64,000 nucleotides of DNA from Pseudidiomarina homiensis (GTDB lineage: Bacteria; Pseudomonadota; Gammaproteobacteria; Enterobacterales; Alteromonadaceae). Under the pieces are notes generated by a model that saw only the letters and a program-made list of their open reading frames with translations, searched no databases and was not told the origin of the DNA. The stretch covers positions 177,172 through 241,171 of the forward strand of contig NZ_PIPX01000003.1 in assembly GCF_003987225.1 (NCBI RefSeq), written 5' to 3'. Positions within the stretch are counted from its first letter, which is position 1; every line of letters begins with the position of its first letter. This document shows positions 58,760 to 64,000 of this stretch, piece after piece. The position numbers and the translations under genes are program-made.

Positions 58760-59241
58760 AGTGGTTATTTGCAAGTATGTTGTCGTTCTGCGTGGCGTTT
58801 GCGCTGCCAGCTTACGGACAGGAGTTTGCTGAAACAGAATGGAAAGACCTCGTCCCTGAAGGCTACAAGCCCCCACCGGTACGCAGTCAGGCCTTTTACG
58901 ACATGAACCCGGAAGCAATGGGCCAGCCTGATATGAATGCGCCGGTGGTTGAAGCATTAGATGGTAAGAAAATCCGTATCCCCGGCTTCGTGGTGCAGTT
59001 GCAAGCTGAAGACAGTAAGGTAACGGAGTTTCTGTTAGTGCCGTATGAGGGGGCTTGTATCCACGTACCACCACCACCGCCCAATCAGGTCGTTCTCGTG
59101 CGCTTTCCGGAAGGCTATCCGATTCGCCAAGCTTTTAATCCAGTATGGGTTGAAGGCACGATTAAGGTTGAACGTGCTGAAGGTGATTTAGCTGTTGTCG
59201 CCTATCAAATGGATGCAGTGAATGTAGCGCCGTATCAATAA
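58756..59241 (+). CDS. DUF3299 family exported protein
   Basis: A signal peptide (cleavage near AYGQ, residue 22) is followed by a single DUF3299 domain with the characteristic FLLVPYEGACIHVPPPPPNQ. The domain has an OB-like look, and its conserved Cys-Ile-His could bind metal. I chose the ATG at 58756 overlapping the permease stop (ATGA), which gives 161 residues and a clean signal peptide. The function is unknown; the tight coupling suggests it works with the ABC pair. Confidence 0.82.
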   Translation: MKWLFASMLSFCVAFALPAYGQEFAETEWKDLVPEGYKPPPVRSQAFYDMNPEAMGQPDMNAPVVEALDGKKIRIPGFVVQLQAEDSKVTEFLLVPYEGACIHVPPPPPNQVVLVRFPEGYPIRQAFNPVWVEGTIKVERAEGDLAVVAYQMDAVNVAPYQ

Positions 59242-59263
59242 CGGCGCTTGCTGCTAGCGCAAC

Positions 59264-60025
59264 TTAGAAGTGGAATTCAACGCCTAAATAAGGCCCTTTG
59301 TACTCTAAGTTCGAGTAAATACCATCAAGATCGTCTAGCTCAACATTGAAAACGCGATAGCCCAGCTGCAGATTCACATCTACTGCGAGATTCTCGATAG
59401 GGCGATACTCAACACCAAACTCATAATCTTCTACTTTTGAGTCTTCAATACTGACCGCATTGGCAAGGCCATATAGCGTAAGGTCTGTCGCTGGAATGCC
59501 CACACGCACTTGACTGTAAAGTGTTGGGATCCAACCATCAGTGCTTTGCCCCTGTAGCGTTTGTTGGCCTCGGACTTCAATACTGCCATCCACGCGTTTC
59601 GCGGTTACCCCAAGGTCGAACGACACTAAGTCATTATCGAAGAGTTCATAATAAAACGTGTAGTCGGTGTGGCTCAGGTCAGCAGTGTAGTCAAGGCGAC
59701 TATCGGCCGCAAAAGTTGTGCCGAAAAACGAAAACTCTTCGTCGAGCAGCTGACTGCCGTCGGTTGTAAGGTCATTTTGCCGAACTTTCACGTTGGGGAT
59801 GAGCGGGATTGGATGCTCAAAGGCAATGTAAGCGCTACCCTGCTGTTCATCACCAAACGAAAAGTCAGGACTCATTTGTTCGGAACCAAAGGACCCACTG
59901 GTATCCGTTTGCCAAGCCTGTGCACCTGCATAAACACCGAATACAGTATCCGCATTCGCTTGCGGTGCGGCAACAACTCCAACGCTGCTGGCTAGTAACG
60001 CCACAGCCATAGTTACTTTGCGCAT
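59264..60025 (-). CDS. TIGR04219 family outer-membrane beta-barrel protein
   Basis: A signal peptide ends near ANAD (residue 25). The rest is alternating polar and hydrophobic strands ending in the outer-membrane signature LGVEFHF. It starts with VFGVYAGAQAWQTD, typical of the TIGR04219 family found in marine gammaproteobacteria. No function is established. AAAGGAG lies before the ATG. It follows the PCuAC gene by 28 bases. Confidence 0.82.
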   Translation of the reverse strand: MRKVTMAVALLASSVGVVAAPQANADTVFGVYAGAQAWQTDTSGSFGSEQMSPDFSFGDEQQGSAYIAFEHPIPLIPNVKVRQNDLTTDGSQLLDEEFSFFGTTFAADSRLDYTADLSHTDYTFYYELFDNDLVSFDLGVTAKRVDGSIEVRGQQTLQGQSTDGWIPTLYSQVRVGIPATDLTLYGLANAVSIEDSKVEDYEFGVEYRPIENLAVDVNLQLGYRVFNVELDDLDGIYSNLEYKGPYLGVEFHF

Positions 60026-60053
60026 GCCTTACTCCTTTAAACTCGACTAGCTA

Positions 60054-60482
60054 TCATTTTAGCGACCGCACTTCGGCCACAACGTCTAGCGCGTCAGCAT
60101 CGGTGAATTGCAGTTGAAAAGCAACGCTTTCTCCCACCCTAAACGGATTTTTTACACCAAAAAACATAATGTGGTAGCTACCCGGCTGGAAAACCACCTG
60201 CTCGTCAGCGTTAATAGTAAGCTCCGGCACGCGGCGCATGCGCATCATACCTTCATCATTCATAACATGCTGGTGCACTTCGCTGGCACGTGAAGCATCG
60301 CTACTGACGCCACTTAATGTAACGGCCTGAGCGCCATCGTTACGAATAACAAAATAGCCTGCCCCATTTTCTGTACCTGGGATTGTCGGTTTTACCCAAG
60401 CATCGCTAACCGTAACATCGGCCCAAACACTCAGCGGCAAAACAAAACATGCTGCCAGTGCCAATTGTTGTAATCGCTTCAC
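60054..60482 (-). CDS. PCuAC family periplasmic copper chaperone
   Basis: After a signal peptide (cleavage near VWAD) the protein shows the copper site of the PCuA(C) family: H70 (with H72 where Met is common), M80 and M82, then H104 and M106. These proteins bind Cu(I) and help load the CuA or CuB site of cytochrome oxidase. It is 142 residues. No partner Sco gene is visible. It lies between the TIGR04219 gene and a small membrane protein gene on the same strand. Confidence 0.88.
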   Translation of the reverse strand: MKRLQQLALAACFVLPLSVWADVTVSDAWVKPTIPGTENGAGYFVIRNDGAQAVTLSGVSSDASRASEVHQHVMNDEGMMRMRRVPELTINADEQVVFQPGSYHIMFFGVKNPFRVGESVAFQLQFTDADALDVVAEVRSLK

Positions 60483-60514
60483 AAGATTCTCCCATGCTGA
60501 TTCATGGGGTTAGT

Positions 60515-60826
60515 TTACACAGCTTTTGGGCGTTTTCGAACTAACAAATACAGAATCCCTAATAGCAACAGGTACGGCCATAGCCAACTAAAGAGGACTG
60601 CTACCAATGCCACACCAGCAACAGCAACACCAACCGCAATGCTCCCCCCAATTGCAACTACCAGTGCAAAAGCGCCAAGTGCTATAGCGACCAAAACCAA
60701 ACCAGTGACGCCGATACTAATCACTAAACCGACCACAGCACCGATCAGTCCTAAGATCTCGTCACCAAAAAGAAATAAAGCTAACAGTCCGGCGATAACC
60801 CAAAGCCAAGTTGATTGTTTACGCAT
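60515..60826 (-). CDS. small integral membrane protein, unknown function
   Basis: The 103-residue protein is almost wholly hydrophobic, with three or four membrane segments rich in Gly, Ala and Val and a basic tail (VRKRPKAV). It resembles small envelope or stress membrane proteins but I do not recognise a family. The ATG at 60826 has GGAG six bases upstream; an in-frame TTG four codons earlier overlaps that site. It lies 32 bases before the PCuAC gene and may be cotranscribed. Confidence 0.65.
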   Translation of the reverse strand: MRKQSTWLWVIAGLLALFLFGDEILGLIGAVVGLVISIGVTGLVLVAIALGAFALVVAIGGSIAVGVAVAGVALVAVLFSWLWPYLLLLGILYLLVRKRPKAV

Positions 60827-60963
60827 AGTGTTCTCCAACTAAACCACTTCAAGCGGTTGCTACATTTTATGTTTTACTTCTATGCTTTGTTTATTCAATA
60901 TTCGTGCCATCTTTTTATTTCTTTTTATTCAACAGGTTACGCTTGATGAAAAGTGTGAGGCAT

Positions 60964-60991
60964 AAAAAAACCGCCACTATGTGGCGGTTTT
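60964..60991 (-). terminator. rho-independent terminator after the TonB receptor gene
   Basis: The stem CCGCCAC with GTGGCGG (three-base loop) is flanked by A and T runs on both sides, seven A on the plus-strand left and four T on the right. It lies 24 bases after the receptor's stop codon and, by symmetry, could stop transcription from either side. The rest of 60827-61014 is AT-rich and featureless. Confidence 0.88.
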
Positions 60992-61014
60992 CACAACTCG
61001 ATTCACAGTTGTTC

Positions 61015-63432
61015 TTAGAAGTTATACGTTAGTTCAGCATAGTAATACCCACCGTTAAAGCCGAATGGCGCGTTGGTATTTGGATACATAAAGATCCCGT
61101 TGAACTGACTTTCTGGACGTTGCTTGTCTGGGTATTCATCGAACAAGTTCTGCACGCCTGCACTCACCGTTAACTGGTCGCTAAGCAAGTATTTGGCGGA
61201 CAAGTCAGTAACCCACTTCGCGCTAAACTTAGTTTGCACACCTTGGTTATTCTCGAGAACATAATCACCGAAGTAATTGAATGCTAAACGTGTTTCCAGA
61301 TCGCCTAGACTATGGGTAAACGCAACACTACCGCTATTATGCGGCACTGAACGTGTCATTCGTGTGCGCTCAACACCATCAAACAGGTTATCCTCTAGCC
61401 CGTCGAGCAGGACCGGTAGATTGATGTCATCGATCTCGGTTTTATTGTAGCCATACGCAAGTTGTGCGCGTAAAGACCCCATCTGCTCAAGCTCAAACGT
61501 TTGCGAAGCAACCACGTCAACACCTTGGGTGGTAGTATCAACGGCGTTCACAAAGAAGCGCGCATTGTCAGCACCGCTTGCGGCGAGAGCATCGCCAACT
61601 GCCGGGGAATCTTCCGGACTCAAATCGCCGGAAAGGATAATGCGGTCGTCAATAGCGATCTGGAAGGCGTCAATGGTTAAGGTAAAACCTTCGTACCCGT
61701 TATAGACCACACCTGCACTAAAGCTTTGCGACTCTTCAGGCTCTAAACCTTCAATACCTAAAGCTTGGGCAACTGGACTAATATTATTAAAGGTACCGCT
61801 TTGCTCTGCCTGAAGCCCATCGCCACGATCGACAAATAGGGTAGAAATATTCGAGAAATACAACTGTTGCACGCTCGGCGCACGGAAGCCAGTATTTGCC
61901 GTCGCACGAATTGCCCATTCATCATTTAGATCGTAACGACCAGATACCTTCCAGCTGGTATTACTACCGAAGTCCGAATAATCCTCGTATCGAACAGCTG
62001 CACCCCATTGGAAATTAGCGGTCAGCATATTTTCGACTTCTAAGTAGAAACCAGTGTTATCACGGGATTCATCAACCTCTGACTCAGGTTTAAAACCGGT
62101 AAATCCCTGACTACCCGCAGGACGGTTCTGATAGCCACCGTTAAGGTAAGAAGCTTCTTCACCTGCAGCAATTTGATAGCTGTTTTCACGGTAACTTACA
62201 CCAAAGGCAACGGCGAGATCCGAATTGTTGACGAACGGGAAGAAACGCTGAAAATCGATTGTCGCGTTAAATTCATCGGTAGTTAGTGTTCCCGCGTCGA
62301 ATTCAGTTTGTGAGCTAGGACCAATCGAAGCATTTAGAGAGTTTTCTAAGCGGTACTGGAATTCACTTTCGCCAACACCGGCACTAGCATCGACAGCCCA
62401 GCCTGACAGGTCAAAGCGATAGCCAACATAAGCTGACATGTCTTGGGTTTCAGGGCTCAATAACGGCAAGAAGCCATCAGGGTAAATCTCTAAAATGTTT
62501 CGGTTGTCGAGCGCACGACGATAAAATGCGCCACTTTGCGACGTTCGATCACTCGCACCACCAAAGGCATAGAGTTCCCCCTCACCTGCTGCCAGTGCAG
62601 CATTGAAAAAGACGGCCTTGTTCTCGAAGGATGCAGCACCTACATGGTGGTTCAATCGGTCAAACGTTTCTTCGCGCGGGTCGAGTTCACCATCAACAAG
62701 TGGGTATTGTTGCCGCGGATCGAGTCCGGCTCGATTGGTTTTATTTTTGTGGTGGTATTCAGCGGCAACGGTAAAGTGACCATCATCACCCAAGGCAAAT
62801 CCGGTGCTACCATGAACTTTGTATTGTTCGCCGTCGCCTTCATAGGTTTGCCCAGCATTTGCGGTGATCGAGCCACCTTCAGATTGATCCTTGAGAACGA
62901 TGTTAATGACACCAGCAATCGCGTCAGAACCATACAGCGCGGCTGCACCGTCGCGTAGCACTTCGATACGCTTGATAGAAGAGATTGGAATCGCGTTTAG
63001 ATCAACGTTAGAACTGCCGCGACCGGTGGTACCATTTAGGTGCACCAATGCACTCATATGGCGGCGTTTGCCGTTTACGAGTACCAGTGTATGGTCCGGA
63101 GACAGTCCTCGCAACGAGGCTGGACGCACTGCGTCTGAGCCATCAGTGATCGACGAGCTGGGGAAGTTAAAACTAGGAACTGCATATTGCAGTGCGCGAG
63201 CGGTTTCGGTAATACCGCTGGCTGATAGCTCTTCGCCTGAAATGATATCAACTGGTGCTGTGCCGTCGGTGGCTGTGCGCATCGACAAGCGTGAACCGAT
63301 AACTTGAATACGTTCTTCTGCTTCAACATTCGCGCCATTTTCGTCTTGGGCAAATGCAGCGGGGCTCACGACGGTTAAGCCGGACAGTGCGCCCGTGCTC
63401 AACATTGCGAGCAAGGTCTTGTTCGTTTTCAT
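61015..63432 (-). CDS. TonB-dependent outer-membrane receptor
   Basis: A signal peptide (cleavage near AFAQ, residue 29) leads to a plug domain (about 45-180, with SASGITETARALQYAVPSF, RGLSPDHTLVLVNGKR and RIEVLRDGAAALYGSDAIAG) and a 22-strand barrel ending in ELTYNF. The 805-residue protein uses TonB energy to import a bulky substrate. The VIGSR stretch before the plug and strands such as SVQQLYFSNI are of the type common in marine Alteromonadales. No Fur-box or substrate gene is adjacent, so the substrate is unknown. TAGGAGAGG precedes the ATG. Confidence 0.9.
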   Translation of the reverse strand: MKTNKTLLAMLSTGALSGLTVVSPAAFAQDENGANVEAEERIQVIGSRLSMRTATDGTAPVDIISGEELSASGITETARALQYAVPSFNFPSSSITDGSDAVRPASLRGLSPDHTLVLVNGKRRHMSALVHLNGTTGRGSSNVDLNAIPISSIKRIEVLRDGAAALYGSDAIAGVINIVLKDQSEGGSITANAGQTYEGDGEQYKVHGSTGFALGDDGHFTVAAEYHHKNKTNRAGLDPRQQYPLVDGELDPREETFDRLNHHVGAASFENKAVFFNAALAAGEGELYAFGGASDRTSQSGAFYRRALDNRNILEIYPDGFLPLLSPETQDMSAYVGYRFDLSGWAVDASAGVGESEFQYRLENSLNASIGPSSQTEFDAGTLTTDEFNATIDFQRFFPFVNNSDLAVAFGVSYRENSYQIAAGEEASYLNGGYQNRPAGSQGFTGFKPESEVDESRDNTGFYLEVENMLTANFQWGAAVRYEDYSDFGSNTSWKVSGRYDLNDEWAIRATANTGFRAPSVQQLYFSNISTLFVDRGDGLQAEQSGTFNNISPVAQALGIEGLEPEESQSFSAGVVYNGYEGFTLTIDAFQIAIDDRIILSGDLSPEDSPAVGDALAASGADNARFFVNAVDTTTQGVDVVASQTFELEQMGSLRAQLAYGYNKTEIDDINLPVLLDGLEDNLFDGVERTRMTRSVPHNSGSVAFTHSLGDLETRLAFNYFGDYVLENNQGVQTKFSAKWVTDLSAKYLLSDQLTVSAGVQNLFDEYPDKQRPESQFNGIFMYPNTNAPFGFNGGYYYAELTYNF

Positions 63433-63534
63433 GCTAATTACCTCTCCTAGATGAGTACTTCTTATAGTCCGATGAGCATAGCAATGGATCAGGCAAATGC
63501 TTAGTTGACTTTAGTCTAAGAAAGATCGAAAAGC

Positions 63535-63640
63535 GAAGAGCGATGTTTGCTGTTTGCTGTTCGCACGCTCACTGCGTTCACTCTTGGTTTAAACCAACAA
63601 CAAACAGCGAATAGCGAACAACGCAGTTATCCGTGAGACA
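63535..63640. repeat. intergenic repeat-like segment with palindrome
   Basis: The segment contains tandem TGTTTGC-type units (63544-63562), a perfect 14-base palindrome TTGGTTTAAACCAA (63584-63597), and an inverted, imperfect copy with AACAGCGAATAGCGAAC (63603-63619). It lies between the receptor gene and the rRNA terminator. Similar units recur between genes in related marine genomes, but I cannot confirm copies elsewhere. The rest of 63433-63641 holds only the receptor's upstream region. Confidence 0.4.
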
Positions 63641-63641
63641 T

Positions 63642-63672
63642 AAAAAAACCCCAGTCCATTTGGACTGGGGTT
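63642..63672 (-). terminator. rRNA operon terminator
   Basis: A perfect ten-pair stem (CCCCAGTCCA with TGGACTGGGG) and a two-base loop (minus strand AA) is followed on the minus strand by seven T. It lies 12 bases after the 3' end of 5S rRNA and ends the rRNA operon. Confidence 0.93.
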
Positions 63673-63683
63673 CTCTATTTAAA

Positions 63684-63800
63684 GCCTGGCGGTGTCCTAC
63701 TCTCACATGGGGAAGCCCCACACTACCATCGGCGCTGAAGCGTTTCACTACTGAGTTCGGAATGGATCAGGTGGTTCCACTTCGCTATGGCCGCCAGGCA
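63684..63800 (-). rRNA. rrf: 5S ribosomal RNA
   Basis: On the minus strand it starts TGCCTGGCGGCCATAGCG and ends GTGAGAGTAGGACACCGCC plus AGGC. The terminal stem pairs GCCTGGCGG with the 3' end, and the internal CCGAACTCAGTAGTGAAA loop region is conserved. About 117 bases. Exact ends may differ by one or two bases. Confidence 0.96.
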
Positions 63801-63942
63801 TAAACTTGTCAAAAATAAGGTCGAAGCTGATTGTAACAAGCACGGTGCCACCCTGCTTGTTTCCCCGTAGTAGAACTACGGGCTACATTTGGTAAAGGGT
63901 CGAACATGTGTTCGAGACAACCCTAAACACCTTCGGTGTTGT
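63801..63942 (-). other. 23S-5S internal transcribed spacer
   Basis: The spacer has no tRNA gene. It holds two strong stem-loops: AACAAGCA with TGCTTGTT (63835-63842 and 63854-63861) and CCCGTAGT with ACTACGGG (63864-63871 and 63875-63882), plus a small ACACC-GGTGT stem beside the 23S end. These are plausible RNase processing sites. Confidence 0.7.
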
Positions 63943-64000
63943 ATGGTTAAGCCTCACGGGCAATTAGTACGGGTTAGCTCAACGCATTACTACGCTTCCA
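63943..64000 (-). rRNA. rrl: 23S ribosomal RNA, 3' end only
   Basis: On the minus strand the last 58 bases of 23S rRNA are seen: GCGTTGAGCTAACCCGTAC, then TAATTGCCCGTGAGGCTTAA. They match the end of E. coli 23S rRNA almost exactly. The gene continues beyond the right edge of the window. Confidence 0.93.

Noticed and set aside
63801..63942. tRNA gene in the 23S-5S spacer
   Set aside because: The hairpins do not form a cloverleaf and no T-loop motif is present.
1..64000. Prophage, insertion sequence, CRISPR, toxin-antitoxin or defence island
   Set aside because: No transposase, integrase, repeat array or defence gene was found; base use is even and nearly every gene is a conserved housekeeping type.

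Overview
The window is ordinary chromosomal DNA of a gammaproteobacterium. Gene order (tkt-epd-pgk-fba beside metK; rsmE-gshB-yqgE-ruvX; lptD-surA-pdxA-rsmA-apaG-apaH; sfsA-dksA-gluQRS-pcnB-folK-panB-panC), moderate GC content and the gene types (ColAP-like M1 peptidase, PanP decarboxylase, TIGR04219 outer-membrane protein, short HemJ) point to the Alteromonadales, probably Idiomarinaceae. The family placement is inference from gene content. I see no prophage, insertion sequence, CRISPR array or tRNA. Coding density is very high and no gap without a gene exceeds 300 bases.

Layout. 1-1.8 kb: start of a PhoU-like (DUF47) gene running off the left edge, a TerC membrane protein, and a DUF481 outer-membrane protein. 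1.9-8.5 kb: central carbon operon tkt-epd-pgk-fba with metK upstream. 8.6-11.5 kb: zinc alcohol dehydrogenase and a secreted M1 aminopeptidase. 11.5-14.3 kb: rsmE-gshB-yqgE-ruvX. 14.3-20 kb: PIN-PhoH ATPase, rapA, rluA, djlA. 20-27.7 kb: an AmgK-family kinase homologue lacking catalytic residues, diverging from lptD-surA-pdxA-rsmA-apaG-apaH. 27.7-34.6 kb: tyrS, a MepM-type endopeptidase, anmK, pepQ, erpA, a DUF6776-like coiled-coil protein and hemJ. 34.7-43.1 kb: pyrB, hemL, and the operon pepB-hrpB-mrcB. 43.1-48.9 kb: sfsA-dksA-gluQRS-pcnB-folK-panB-panC. 48.9-55 kb, opposite strand: mpl-ubiX-yadG-yadH-(TrmB-like)-panP. 55-59.2 kb: fbp, ppa and a LolD/FtsX-type ABC cassette with a DUF3299 protein. 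59.2-63.4 kb: TIGR04219 protein, PCuAC copper chaperone, a small membrane protein and a TonB-dependent receptor. 63.6-64 kb: 3' end of an rRNA operon on the minus strand (23S end, spacer, 5S, terminator).

How the genes fit together. Several pathways recur in separate clusters. Pyridoxal phosphate: epd and pdxA. Pantothenate: panB, panC and panP, with PanP likely supplying beta-alanine in place of PanD. Murein synthesis and recycling: mrcB, mepM, anmK, mpl and the amgK homologue. Outer-membrane biogenesis: lptD and surA. Haem: hemJ and hemL. RNA and ribosome maturation: rsmE, rsmA, rluA, ruvX, pcnB, rapA and gluQRS.

No clearly new multi-gene system is visible. The points most worth checking are the AmgK-family protein with catalytic Asp changed to Lys and metal-binding Asp changed to Gly; pcnB, whose ribosome binding site fits an AUU start better than the first AUG; the ABC permease with a His/Asp/Glu-rich loop; the divergent TrmB paralogue in the panP operon; and several stem-loops overlapping gene ends or starts.
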